This document shows positions 50,876-59,351 of a DNA stretch of 64,000 bases, in pieces. Within the stretch, counting starts at the first letter, position 1. Each line of letters begins with the position of its first letter. This DNA comes from Paenibacillus rubinfantis (lineage in GTDB: Bacteria; Bacillota; Bacilli; Paenibacillales; Paenibacillaceae): NCBI RefSeq assembly GCF_001486505.1, contig NZ_LN909064.1, forward strand, positions 310,001-374,000, given 5' to 3'. Both the position numbers and the translations under genes were made by a program. The notes beneath the pieces were generated by a model. The model saw only the letters and a program-made list of their open reading frames with translations. It was not told where the DNA came from and made no database searches.

Positions 50876-51059
50876 TAACGGACTCCAGAAGCGTTATATA
50901 CCCGCTTTGAGGCGTTTTACATATTTAACGGACCGAGGAGACCTTATTTCGGCTGGAGCTGGTTAGATCGCCGCAGTAGAGGGTGCAATAAGGTCGCTGG
51001 AGTCCGTTACGGCGGGAAATCGCCGGGAAATAAGCAAATAAGGTCATCTGGGTCCGTTA
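50876..51059. repeat. four-unit inverted repeat array B (TAACGGAC family)
   Basis: Units lie at 50876-50898 and 50926-50948 (forward) and 50987-51009 and 51037-51059 (reverse). In one orientation all begin TAACGGACY, and three of four end ACCTTATT. Spacers are 27, 38 and 27 bp. The same unit, order and spacing occur in array A 39 kb away, and the base after TAACGGAC follows the same T, C, T, C order in both. Confidence 0.88.
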
Positions 51060-51113
51060 CGTGCGGCGGCGGAGAAACCGGCCGGTTCCCGTGGGGCTGC
51101 GATCGCGAGACCG

Positions 51114-51320
51114 GTCGATCCAGTAGCGCGGGGCGGTCCGCTAGCACGGGTGGTCCAGTAGCACATGTCGATCCAGTAGCACGAGTGGTCCAGTAGAACG
51201 CGTCGATCCAGTAGCACGAGTGGTCCAGTAGAACGCGTCGATCCAGTAGCACGAGTGGTCCGGTACACGGTCGATCCAGTAGCGCATGTCGATCCAGTAG
51301 CGCGGGGCGGTCCGGTAGGA
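51114..51320. repeat. tandem repeat, about 12 units of 17-18 bp
   Basis: Alternating units GTCGATCCAGTAGCACGA and GTGGTCCAGTAGAACGC run head to tail for about 205 bp; the central copies are nearly identical and the edge copies drift. GGAGAAACCGGCCG flanks the tract at 51071-51084 and again at 51336-51349. The array fills the right half of the gap between two minus-strand genes. The 35-bp double unit is not a multiple of three, so a coding role is unlikely. Confidence 0.9.
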
Positions 51321-51373
51321 GCGGCCGGCTCCTAGGGAGAAACCGGCCGTCTCCCGATCCCTCTGTGAGGTGA

Positions 51374-52252
51374 CTATCCCCGAAACGACTGGATGAACTT
51401 CACTGCCTGGCGGATATCCTCCTCCGGGTTGTCGCCGACTTCGCGTTCGATCGTCAGGTAGCCGGTATAGCCGATTTCTTGCAGGGCGGCGAAGTAGGCA
51501 GGGAAGTCAACGCTTCCTGCGCCGAGCGGTACCTCCTCAAAGCCCGCCCCCGTTGCAGCCATTTCGGCGATTTTCTCGTGGCTCATCGACTCGTAGCCGA
51601 GGAAGCCATACACGTCCCGCGGATCAACCGTGCGGTGGCGGACGCCGTCCTTGACATGCGTGTGGACGATGTAATCCCGCAGCGTTTTGACGCCTTGGAC
51701 GGGGTCGTCTCCCGTAACCATCACCATATTAGCCGGGTCGAAGTTGACGGAGACGCCGTTGGTGGTGAGGGTGTCCAGGAAGCTTTTCAGATGGGCCGCC
51801 GGTTCAGGTCCGGTTTCGATGGCAAAATAGGCGTTTAAGCTCTTCGCATAGACGCCCAGCTCCTCACAGGCTTGCTGCATCGCCGCGTAAATCGGGCTGT
51901 TGGTGTCCTCCGGCACGATGCCGATATGGGTGGTTACCACGTTGGTGCCCAGCTCCACTGCCAGATCGAGAATTCGCTTGGATTTTTCGATCTTGGCCGG
52001 ATTGGCGGCGGCATCTTGAAATCCATGGCCGGCGAGATCGCCGCATAGGGCGGAGATTTCCAGCCCCAGGCTATCGATGTAATCGCGAAGCTCCTTGCGC
52101 TTCGGGCCGATCAGCACCGCCGGATCCATCTCGCCCGAAACCGCATAGATTTGTACGCCTTCGGCTCCTGCGGCCTTCGCTTTTTTCAAGCCTTCCTTGA
52201 CGCCTACACCAAAGCTGTCGACGATAATTCCGATTTTGTTGTTCAGCTTCAT
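51374..52252 (-). CDS. sugar phosphate isomerase/epimerase family protein (TIM barrel)
   Basis: The 292-residue protein is a second xylose-isomerase-like TIM-barrel enzyme. It shows IGIIVDSFGV at the N-terminus, VVTTHIGIVPED, FAIETGPEPA (about 145), NFDPANMVMV (about 175), IVHTHVKDGV (about 200) and LTIEREVGD (about 270), the usual metal-binding positions. It lies 27 bp downstream of the Gfo/Idh/MocA gene on the same strand, a common pairing in inositol or keto-sugar pathways. GAGGCGCG precedes the ATG. The substrate cannot be named. Confidence 0.86.
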   Translation of the reverse strand: MKLNNKIGIIVDSFGVGVKEGLKKAKAAGAEGVQIYAVSGEMDPAVLIGPKRKELRDYIDSLGLEISALCGDLAGHGFQDAAANPAKIEKSKRILDLAVELGTNVVTTHIGIVPEDTNSPIYAAMQQACEELGVYAKSLNAYFAIETGPEPAAHLKSFLDTLTTNGVSVNFDPANMVMVTGDDPVQGVKTLRDYIVHTHVKDGVRHRTVDPRDVYGFLGYESMSHEKIAEMAATGAGFEEVPLGAGSVDFPAYFAALQEIGYTGYLTIEREVGDNPEEDIRQAVKFIQSFRG

Positions 52253-52279
52253 TCCGTTCGCGCCTCCTTAGATTCCAAA

Positions 52280-53347
52280 TTAGAATTGGATTTCCCGGCC
52301 TTCAGCGGCCGATTCGTAAATCGCGTTCAGGATTTTGATCATTTCCACGCCGTCCTCTACGGGGCTGATCGGCGGGATGTCATCCAGGCAGCTGGCGACG
52401 AAATGATCGATTTCGTTCTGGAACCCACCCTGGAAGTCAAACCCTGGGGAGGTGATTTGCGGATCGATGTTGATGATGGTGTTGTGGCGCTCGGTGACGA
52501 TCGATAACGTAGGTTCGATTTCGGCACCACCCTTGTCGCCATAGATGTTAACGAGCGCCGAATTTTGCTTAGCATGGAGAGAGAAGCTAACGTCAACCAT
52601 CAGAGAAGCGCCGTTCTCAAAACGGATTAATGCATTGGCCATATCCTCGACCGTGTTGAAAGAAGCGTCGTAATCTGCCGCTTGATAAAAGGTGAAGTTC
52701 TCGATATTCGAGCGGTTGCCCAGTTTTGTGTAAGTGTTACCGCTTACGGATTTCACCTTTGGCCGTCCCATCAGATACCAACAGAGGTCGATGACATGGA
52801 CGCCGATGTCGATCAGCGGGCCGCCTCCAGAGCGGGATTTGTCGGCGAACCAGCCGCCCGGATTGCCAAGCCGCCGGATCAGGCTGGCTTTGGCGTAATA
52901 AATTTCGCCGAGGTCCCCGGCATCGATAAATTTCTTCAGCACCGCGATGTTGGAGGCATGCCGGCGTACGTAACCGACCTGCAGCAGGTTGCCCGTCCGC
53001 TCTACCGCCTGTTGCATCTGCAATGCTTCGTCCACGGAGATGCAGAGCGGTTTCTCGCAGAGGACTTGTTTACCCGCTTCCAAGGCGTCGATGCTGATGG
53101 CGGCATGGGAGTTGTTCCAGGTGCAGATGCTGACCGCCTGAACATCCGAGTTGGCTAACAGGTCACGATAATCCGTATAAACATGGGGAATGTCGTACTT
53201 GGCTGCCATGTTGCGGGCGCGCTCTTCATTTATGTCGCAGATCGCCCGGAGCTTGGCTCGCGGGTTGGCAAGGTAAGCCTGGAGGTGGAATTCCGAGATC
53301 GATCCGGCTCCAATTAGTCCGATGTTCAGTTCGCTCATCTTTGGCAT
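52280..53347 (-). CDS. Gfo/Idh/MocA family NAD(P)-dependent oxidoreductase
   Basis: The 355-residue protein has the Rossmann dinucleotide motif IGLIGAGSISEFHLQAYL (about 8-25) and the family signature CEKPLCISVDEA (about 95-106). A C-terminal alpha/beta domain contains GGPLIDIGVHVIDLCWYLMG, with the catalytic Asp/His pair region. It oxidises or reduces a sugar or inositol hydroxyl using NAD(P). ATG 53347 has AAAGGGTG just upstream; ATG 53338 is an alternative. It is probably the first gene of an operon with the following epimerase. It is divergent from an AraC-type regulator that may control it. Confidence 0.88.
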   Translation of the reverse strand: MPKMSELNIGLIGAGSISEFHLQAYLANPRAKLRAICDINEERARNMAAKYDIPHVYTDYRDLLANSDVQAVSICTWNNSHAAISIDALEAGKQVLCEKPLCISVDEALQMQQAVERTGNLLQVGYVRRHASNIAVLKKFIDAGDLGEIYYAKASLIRRLGNPGGWFADKSRSGGGPLIDIGVHVIDLCWYLMGRPKVKSVSGNTYTKLGNRSNIENFTFYQAADYDASFNTVEDMANALIRFENGASLMVDVSFSLHAKQNSALVNIYGDKGGAEIEPTLSIVTERHNTIINIDPQITSPGFDFQGGFQNEIDHFVASCLDDIPPISPVEDGVEMIKILNAIYESAAEGREIQF

Positions 53348-53480
53348 GTACACCCTTTCGTTCTCCGCGCGAGTCTGCTACAATGAGAGCATTCAATCGC
53401 TAGGATATGTTTTATTTATTCAAAGTTATGTTTAGGCACCCCTAATTTAGCACAGGCATTTTAAAGGGAGAATGTTCAGG

Positions 53481-54341
53481 ATGACAAAATATCTGGATTA
53501 TATGATCAGTCCTGAGCCGATTCGATTGTTCAACCCCGCGGTGGATGCGAGCCGGCGCAAAATCCAATCGTTAGCCGTCGTTAACGCCGGTCATTTACCC
53601 GGGCGCACGATGCAACGGAACGACGCAAGGTTCCGGTATTGGGCGTTTGTGGTGATCACGGGCGGGAGCGGGTATTACCAAGCCGGCAGCGCGGACAGGC
53701 AGGAGGTCACGGCGGGCTCGTGGTTCTGCCTTTTCCCGGGCGAGACGTTTCATTACGGTCCGTACGAGAATGGACACTGGGACGAGTATTATTTCACGGT
53801 GGAAGGTTCGCGAGTTGAGGAATGGCTCGGCAGTTGGCTGCAGCACCCCGATCAGGTCCAAAAGGCGATAATCGATGATTCCATGATCAACCGGATGGAG
53901 CTGATGTTCATGTTGATCGACAGCGGCGTTCCCAGCAACCTCGATCGAGCTTCGCTGATGCTGGAGGCGTTCCTGTACGAGTTGGTGTCGCAGGCAGACC
54001 AAGCGGAGACTGGGAACCGGGGACGGTTTGTGATGAAGGTAATCGAGGACATCTCCGCTTCGCTGTATGCGAACCCGGAGCCGGAGGAGCTGGCGGCGCG
54101 GCATCATATTTCGGTCTCGACGCTGCGGCGGATCGTCCACGAATATTCGGGTTATCCGCTGAATGAATTTATTCACCGGCTGAAGGCGGCGGAGGCGAAG
54201 AACGTCCTGCTCAACACGGAAAAAAGCGTCAAAGAAATCGGCGAGGCGCTGGGGTATCAGGACACGTTTTATTTCTCGCGCGTGTTTAAGCGAATCACCG
54301 GTTTTTCGCCGCGGAGCTATCGGAGCCGGGGCGGACAGTAA
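53481..54341 (+). CDS. AraC family transcriptional regulator
   Basis: The 286-residue protein has an N-terminal cupin-like sugar-sensing domain (about 30-120, with GGSGYYQAGS and PGETFHYGPYE) and a C-terminal AraC DNA-binding domain (about 190-285, with LAARHHISVSTLRRIVHEYS and DTFYFSRVFKRITGFSPRSYR). It probably activates the divergent dehydrogenase operon, the downstream hexosaminidase gene, or both, in response to a sugar. ATG 53481 is used because GGGAG lies 10 bp upstream; ATG 53472 is only 1 bp from that site. The GH20 gene starts 42 bp after the stop. Confidence 0.87.
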   Translation: MTKYLDYMISPEPIRLFNPAVDASRRKIQSLAVVNAGHLPGRTMQRNDARFRYWAFVVITGGSGYYQAGSADRQEVTAGSWFCLFPGETFHYGPYENGHWDEYYFTVEGSRVEEWLGSWLQHPDQVQKAIIDDSMINRMELMFMLIDSGVPSNLDRASLMLEAFLYELVSQADQAETGNRGRFVMKVIEDISASLYANPEPEELAARHHISVSTLRRIVHEYSGYPLNEFIHRLKAAEAKNVLLNTEKSVKEIGEALGYQDTFYFSRVFKRITGFSPRSYRSRGGQ

Positions 54342-54383
54342 GGTCTGGGCGTAGGGGTTTACACAATAGAGGAGGTTCACGGG

Positions 54384-56309
54384 ATGAAGCTTTATTTTCA
54401 AGGAATGGATGAGGAATTGGTTTATGGTGTAAAAGAATTGGGGGCCCAGCTCGGAGTTCAGGTGGACCCGGCGGGAGTGCCGGTGGAAGTTGTACGTTTG
54501 CCTCAAGAGGCCGGGCGATTACGGGTTTCGCTTAGCGGCGGGAAAGGCCGGATTGAATACGTAGAGAAAATTCATTTCTTCCGTGCGTTGGGGTTGTTTG
54601 TGGAGCAGGCCAAGGCGTCGGAGACGTTTGATCTGACCGAGCGGCCAAGCTTTGACTACAATGGGGCGATGCTGGATGCGTCGCGCAATGCGGTGATGCG
54701 GGTGGATGCGATCAAGCAGATGCTGCGCTATATGGCGGTTATGGGCCTGAACGGGCTGATGATGTACACCGAAGACACGTATGAAGTACCGGAATTGCCT
54801 TACTTCGGCTATATGCGGGGACGGTACACTGCGGAGGAACTGCGGGAGTGCGATGATTACGCGGCATTGTTTGGCATCGAGATGATTCCGTGCATCCAGA
54901 CGCTGGGGCATTTATTTCATGCGCTGAAATGGCTTTATGCCGAGCCGCTGCGGGACCATCCGGACATCGTGCTGCCGGGTGCGGCGGCAACATACGAATT
55001 CCTGGAGCAGTCGATTCGGGCGGCTGCGGCGCCGTTTCGGTCGAAGCGGATCCATATCGGCATGGACGAGGCATTCCAGGTTGGATTGGGCCGCTATTTG
55101 CGGGACAACGGCTTCCGCGACCGGTTTGAGGTAATGAACGAGCACGTTGGGCGGGTGATGGAGATCACCGGGAAGCTGGGGCTGGAACCGATGATCTGGA
55201 GCGATATGTATTTCAACCTGCTGTCGAATGATGTGCAGGGCGGGTTGTACAATATGGAGGCGGATTTTTCCACGGAAAATATGGCCAAAATCCCGGACGG
55301 TCTCCGGTTCGTTTACTGGAACTATTGGGGGACGGACGAGAACGCGTATAAAGAGGTGTTTGATAAGCATCGGTTGCTTGGATCGGAGCCGATTTTTGCG
55401 GGAGGCATTCACATGTGGAACCTGATGGCCCCGAATCACGGCAAGACATGGTCATCCATGCACCCGGCGCTGCGAGCAGCTAAGCGAAGCGGTCTTCGGG
55501 AGGTATTTGCCACCGCGTGGGGCGACAACGGGAACGAGGCGAATCATTTTGTGATCCTGCCTGGGCTGCAGTTGTTTGCGGAATACGGCTACCATGACGG
55601 CGAGGTGACGGACGAGCATCTGCAGAAGCGGCTTGCTGCCTGCACGGGACTGGATCTGTTCGGGCCACTGGAGGCGCTAAAAGGAATGGACGAAGTGCCG
55701 GAGGTCCACGAGGGCAACTATTACGGCGCCAACCCGTCGAAGTTCCTGCTCTGGCAAGATCCGCTGATCGGCTTGTTCGACAAGCATGTGGAAGGCATGG
55801 AAGGGACGCTGCCGGACTATTATGCCGGACTCGCTGAGAAATGGCGGGGTTACCGTGAAGGAGAGGGAAGCGGGTTGACGGAGCCGTTTGCCGCGATGTT
55901 TACCTTCTACGAAAAGCTCGCCGCCGCGCTGTCCGTGAAGTCAACGCTGGGCGTGACGATCAAGCGCCTTTACGACGCCGGGGACCGGGACGGGTTGCGG
56001 CGGCTTGCCGACGAGACGCTGCCGGAACTGCGCCGTCGGGTCGAGGAGCTGCGCGTGGCGCACCGGGAGTTGTGGCTGGGCACGTACAAGGCGTTTGGCT
56101 GGGAAGTGCTCGACATCCGCTACGGCGGGGTGCTGAGCCGTGCCGCCTCGGCCCGCGACCGCCTGCTGGATTACGTAAATGGCCGGGCCTCCCAACTGGA
56201 AGAGCTGGAGGCAGAACGTCTGGTGTTCAACCAGAACAACGTGTTTGGCACGCTGGATGTGAACGGCTTGTACCATCAGATCGCGACGGCAGGCTCGCTA
56301 TCGATGTAA
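54384..56309 (+). CDS. GH20-like beta-N-acetylhexosaminidase
   Basis: The 641-residue protein has a short N-terminal alpha/beta domain (about 1-85) and a TIM barrel (about 90-430). The catalytic pair Asp-Glu in HIGMDEAF (D228-E229) is characteristic of GH20, where the Asp assists the substrate N-acetyl group. RPSFDYNGAMLDASRNAVM, LMMYTEDTYEVP, PCIQTLGH and PMIWSDMYFN fit the hexosaminidase D type. A helical C-terminal domain follows (about 440-640). There is no signal peptide, so it acts inside the cell on GlcNAc- or GalNAc-ended oligosaccharides, possibly those from N-glycans. AGGAGG is the ribosome site. It converges on the WYL regulator gene with 12 bp between stops and no terminator. Confidence 0.85.
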   Translation: MKLYFQGMDEELVYGVKELGAQLGVQVDPAGVPVEVVRLPQEAGRLRVSLSGGKGRIEYVEKIHFFRALGLFVEQAKASETFDLTERPSFDYNGAMLDASRNAVMRVDAIKQMLRYMAVMGLNGLMMYTEDTYEVPELPYFGYMRGRYTAEELRECDDYAALFGIEMIPCIQTLGHLFHALKWLYAEPLRDHPDIVLPGAAATYEFLEQSIRAAAAPFRSKRIHIGMDEAFQVGLGRYLRDNGFRDRFEVMNEHVGRVMEITGKLGLEPMIWSDMYFNLLSNDVQGGLYNMEADFSTENMAKIPDGLRFVYWNYWGTDENAYKEVFDKHRLLGSEPIFAGGIHMWNLMAPNHGKTWSSMHPALRAAKRSGLREVFATAWGDNGNEANHFVILPGLQLFAEYGYHDGEVTDEHLQKRLAACTGLDLFGPLEALKGMDEVPEVHEGNYYGANPSKFLLWQDPLIGLFDKHVEGMEGTLPDYYAGLAEKWRGYREGEGSGLTEPFAAMFTFYEKLAAALSVKSTLGVTIKRLYDAGDRDGLRRLADETLPELRRRVEELRVAHRELWLGTYKAFGWEVLDIRYGGVLSRAASARDRLLDYVNGRASQLEELEAERLVFNQNNVFGTLDVNGLYHQIATAGSLSM

Positions 56310-56321
56310 TCGAACCGGCGT

Positions 56322-57281
56322 TTAAGAATACTTCTTCAACAGTTCATCTAATGTCCGCTTGAGCGAATTCAACAGCTCCGGCGGTTCAAGGACGGTAACC
56401 TCCTGACCAAGGCCGATAAAGAACGTCGCGAGGTACGGAACCTCGCTGGCTGGGATCGGTCCCTTCAGCAAGCCCGAGCCGTCCTCGCGGACGTGCAGCT
56501 CCAGGCGGCGGTGGATGAGCTGGCCTTCACACGCCTCGACGCCCAGCCGGGTGAGCTCGACCGCGCAGTCGACCAGCACCGGCTTGCTGCTGTGGTGCTC
56601 CTCCCAGTTGCCGAGGTGGATGTGGCGCAGGTCGAGCGGGACCGGGGCGTCGGGTCCCTCGGCAATCTCGGCCGAGGTGATGCGGTCGCAGCGGAACAAG
56701 CGGAAATCGCGGCGCTCGAAGCAGTAGGCCGGGCAATACCATAAGCCGCCGCTGGCGAAGATGCCAACCGGTTGGATCTGACGGCAGGTGGAGACGCTGC
56801 GGCGCGATTCGTAGTGGATGCGGAGGACTTGCTGCTGAATAGCGCCTTCCAGCAGCAGGCTTAAATACGGGAAGGCGGATTGCCGCGTCGGGGTGACGAA
56901 GTCGACGCGATTTTTCATTTGGTCGATGCGGTCCCGCACATCGCTGGACATATAGTGATAGAACTTGCCGAGCGCGGAGGAGGCTTCCGTTTCAAACGGA
57001 AGGAACTCGTAATGGCGCAAGGCGTGGCTGGCGAAGAAGATCGACACCGCCTCTTCCTCGGTAAAGGCAATTGGCGGCAGGACCCGCTCGTTTAGCACCT
57101 GGTATCCACCGTGCGGACCAACCTCGGAATACAGGGGCACACCAAGCTCGCTAAGCTCCTGGAGGTCTCGAAGAATCGTACGGGAGGAGACACCAAATTC
57201 ATCAGCCAACTCCTTGACGGTGAATTTCCGTTTGCGGTTAACGGTCATCATCAGCTCCATGAGCCGTTTTGATTTGGACAT
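56322..57281 (-). CDS. YafY-type HTH/WYL domain transcriptional regulator
   Basis: The 319-residue protein has an N-terminal DeoR-like winged helix (about 1-60, KFTVKELADEFGVSSRTILR) and a WYL-type ligand domain. The latter contains LRIHYESR (about 155), GIFASGGLWYCPAYCFERRDFRLFR (about 175-200) and a C-terminal WCX extension. WYL regulators bind nucleic acids or small ligands and often control stress or neighbouring enzyme genes. It is divergent from a VOC-family gene, and a TGACAA-TAG-TTGTCA palindrome lies between them, likely its operator. A good Shine-Dalgarno is not obvious before the ATG. Confidence 0.85.
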   Translation of the reverse strand: MSKSKRLMELMMTVNRKRKFTVKELADEFGVSSRTILRDLQELSELGVPLYSEVGPHGGYQVLNERVLPPIAFTEEEAVSIFFASHALRHYEFLPFETEASSALGKFYHYMSSDVRDRIDQMKNRVDFVTPTRQSAFPYLSLLLEGAIQQQVLRIHYESRRSVSTCRQIQPVGIFASGGLWYCPAYCFERRDFRLFRCDRITSAEIAEGPDAPVPLDLRHIHLGNWEEHHSSKPVLVDCAVELTRLGVEACEGQLIHRRLELHVREDGSGLLKGPIPASEVPYLATFFIGLGQEVTVLEPPELLNSLKRTLDELLKKYS

Positions 57282-57314
57282 GGTTTCGTAGCTCCGTTCA
57301 AATTTTTTTATTTA

Positions 57315-57329
57315 TGACAATAGTTGTCA
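57315..57329. promoter_or_regulatory. palindromic operator between WYL regulator and VOC gene
   Basis: TGACAATAGTTGTCA is a perfect 6-3-6 palindrome 34 bp from the regulator start and about 100 bp from the VOC gene start. Autoregulation by the WYL protein is inferred from position. Confidence 0.55.
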
Positions 57330-57427
57330 CTATTATGGGCTACACTGAGTACAAAGTCCAGCGAAGCGGACTTGAGCCTGTGCCACTGCGTGCAGGAAAC
57401 TGATGAGGATAAAGGAGCGGATTAAGC

Positions 57428-57850
57428 ATGATTTTATTAGCGAGCCCATTGATTGCGATGAATGGAGAAGCGGCGGAGGCGATTGCCTTCTATGAACAAG
57501 CGCTGGAGGCCAAGGTGGTCTTCAAACAGACATTCGGCGAAATACCAGATCCCAAGGAGCCGATGAGCGAAGGGATGAAGAAACGCATCAACCACTCGGT
57601 ATTGAAGTTGGGAGACGCCGAAATGTATGTATCGGATAAATTACCGGGCGAGTCGCACAGTGTCGGCAACCAGGTGACCGTATGTCTCACGGTGGATACG
57701 GTGGAGCACGCCCAGCGGTTATTCGATGGCCTGAAGCAAGGGGGAGAGGTGCAGCGGCCGCTCCAGCCCATTTACTTCAGCCCGGCGTACGGCATCGTCA
57801 CCGACAAGTTTGGCGTCACCTTTTACGTGTTTACAAAACGCCCGGCGTAA
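57428..57850 (+). CDS. VOC family (PhnB/YjdN-like) protein
   Basis: The 140-residue protein belongs to the vicinal oxygen chelate superfamily, PhnB group. NGEAAEAIAFYEQALEAKVV (about 12-31), HSVLKLGDAEMYVSD (about 57-71) and SPAYGIVTDKFGVTFYVFT at the end are group marks. These proteins are dimeric metal or ligand binders related to glyoxalase and bleomycin-binding proteins; the function of PhnB types is poorly defined. AAAGGAG precedes the ATG. It is divergent from the WYL regulator, which probably controls it through the palindrome at 57315, and has its own terminator. Confidence 0.85.
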   Translation: MILLASPLIAMNGEAAEAIAFYEQALEAKVVFKQTFGEIPDPKEPMSEGMKKRINHSVLKLGDAEMYVSDKLPGESHSVGNQVTVCLTVDTVEHAQRLFDGLKQGGEVQRPLQPIYFSPAYGIVTDKFGVTFYVFTKRPA

Positions 57851-57865
57851 AGCCGGTTTCTAGGG

Positions 57866-57900
57866 CGGCCTTTTCGCTTTTTTGGCGAAAGGGCCGTTTT
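57866..57900 (+). terminator. rho-independent terminator after the VOC gene
   Basis: CGGCCTTTTCGC (57866-57877) pairs with GCGAAAGGGCCG (57885-57896) with one G-U, then TTTT. Confidence 0.85.
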
Positions 57901-57951
57901 CCTATGCTATGATAGAAGGTAGGAAACGGACTGACAAGGAGGTGGGAGCCC

Positions 57952-58296
57952 ATGCCCCTACGCGAAATCACCGAGCAGGAATGGCTGACACAAATGGAGA
58001 AGAAGGTGGAGACCACGCAGGCGCAGGCGGAGACGGAGACCCGCCGGGAGGCGTTATTCTTCGTAACAACCCTCTGCGGGACTTGCCAATTGGCGGAAAA
58101 GATGCTGGAGATCGTCCTGGCGTCCGGCTCCTGCATTCCGGTGTCCAAGCTAAATATCAACTATACCCCGAAGCTGCGGGAACGGTGGCGGATCGCCAGC
58201 GTCCCCTGTCTGATCGTGCTGCAAGACGGCGAGCCGATCCGGCAGGAATACGCCATGCGTTCGGTGGTGGACTTAAGCGAGTGGCTTCGGGCCTGA
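57952..58296 (+). CDS. thioredoxin-like protein with CGTC active site
   Basis: The 114-residue protein has a thioredoxin-like fold: a 33-residue charged N-terminus, then ALFFVTTLCGTCQLAEKML with active-site CGTC (C42-C45), and IASVPCLIVLQDG containing the cis-Pro loop. The dipeptide Gly-Thr between the cysteines differs from thioredoxin (GP), so its redox potential or partner may differ. There is no signal peptide. AAGGAGGTGG is the ribosome site and TATGAT (57908-57913) a likely -10. The MoxR and DUF58 genes follow in the same direction, so it may be the first gene of that unit. Confidence 0.8.
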   Translation: MPLREITEQEWLTQMEKKVETTQAQAETETRREALFFVTTLCGTCQLAEKMLEIVLASGSCIPVSKLNINYTPKLRERWRIASVPCLIVLQDGEPIRQEYAMRSVVDLSEWLRA

Positions 58297-58370
58297 TCGC
58301 TTTAGCCAACAACAAAAAGGAAAGCGGTAACAAATGGACTTCTAATTTTGCGATGAAGGTGGTTTTTCCT

Positions 58371-59339
58371 ATGGAACTGCGGAAAGCGGTAGAGATAATC
58401 GGGCGGATTCGCGCCAATATCGGCGAGGTGGTGGTCGGGAAAGAGGATGTGGTTGATCTCCTGCTCGCCGCCTTGCTCGGAAACGGACATGTGCTGCTGG
58501 AGGACGTGCCGGGTACTGGGAAAACACTCCTGGCCAAGGCGTTGGCCAAGTCGCTCGGCGGTGATTTTAAGCGGATTCAGTTTACGCCGGACTTGCTGCC
58601 TTCGGATTTGAGCGGCATTAACTTCTATAACCAAAAAACCGGAGAATTCGAGTTTCGCTCCGGACCGGTGTTTACCCATGTCCTGCTGGCGGACGAGATC
58701 AACCGGGCGACGCCGCGGACGCAGTCCAGCTTGTTGGAGTGTATGGAAGAACGGCAGGTGACCATCGACGGGGTGACGCAGGAGCTGGCGGCGCCTTTCT
58801 TGGTGATGGCTACGCAAAACCCGGTCGATCAGCAAGGGACGTTCCCGCTTCCGGAGGCCCAGTTGGACCGCTTCCTGATGCGGATCGCCATGGGATATCC
58901 GACGTCCGACGAGGGCGTATCCATTCTGCGGCGCTTCAAGGAGCGCCAGCCGCTGGCGGAGCTCCGCCCGGCCGCCTCAGCCTCAGAAGTGGCGGAAGCG
59001 CAGCGGTTCGCCCAGTCCGTCCGCGTGGAGGAGGACCTGCTTGCTTACATCGTAGCGATCACCGAGGCGACCCGCAAGCACCCGGAGGTCAAGCTGGGGG
59101 CGAGCCCGCGGGCGAGCATGAGCCTGCTCCGCGCCTCGCAGGGGTATGCGCTGGTGCGAGGCCGCGATTATGTGACGCCGGACGATATCAAGGCGGTGGC
59201 CGCACCCGTGCTGGCGCATCGGCTGCTTCTGCGTCACGGACTGCGCGGCGCGGATCAACCCGGCGCCGAGGTGGTGCGCCAAGCGCTCGAGCAGGTGGAG
59301 GTCCCGGCGGAGACGGTGCCTGCGGCAAAGGGGAATTAG
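58371..59339 (+). CDS. MoxR family AAA+ ATPase
   Basis: The 322-residue protein is a MoxR-type AAA+ ATPase. Walker A is VPGTGKT (46-52), Walker B LLADEINRATPRTQ (about 108-121), with MEERQVTIDG, sensor 1 MATQNPVDQQGTFPLPEAQLDRF and a C-terminal lid domain with GASPRAS. MoxR ATPases act as chaperones that help mature or assemble other proteins, usually with DUF58 and VWA-domain partners. ATG 58371 follows AAGGTGG by about 9 bp. The frame remains open far upstream through the thioredoxin gene, but that stretch is out-of-frame shadow. The DUF58 gene follows 12 bp later, as is typical. Confidence 0.92.
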   Translation: MELRKAVEIIGRIRANIGEVVVGKEDVVDLLLAALLGNGHVLLEDVPGTGKTLLAKALAKSLGGDFKRIQFTPDLLPSDLSGINFYNQKTGEFEFRSGPVFTHVLLADEINRATPRTQSSLLECMEERQVTIDGVTQELAAPFLVMATQNPVDQQGTFPLPEAQLDRFLMRIAMGYPTSDEGVSILRRFKERQPLAELRPAASASEVAEAQRFAQSVRVEEDLLAYIVAITEATRKHPEVKLGASPRASMSLLRASQGYALVRGRDYVTPDDIKAVAAPVLAHRLLLRHGLRGADQPGAEVVRQALEQVEVPAETVPAAKGN

Positions 59340-59351
59340 GGGGACTAACCG

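Noticed and set aside
51007..51252. Minus-strand ORF through the tandem repeat
   Set aside because: The 35-bp double unit changes frame with each copy, and the product is Cys/Trp-rich low-complexity sequence without a ribosome site.
57882..58370. Long N-terminal extension of the MoxR protein
   Set aside because: The extension reads the thioredoxin gene out of frame; family length and the ribosome site support 58371.
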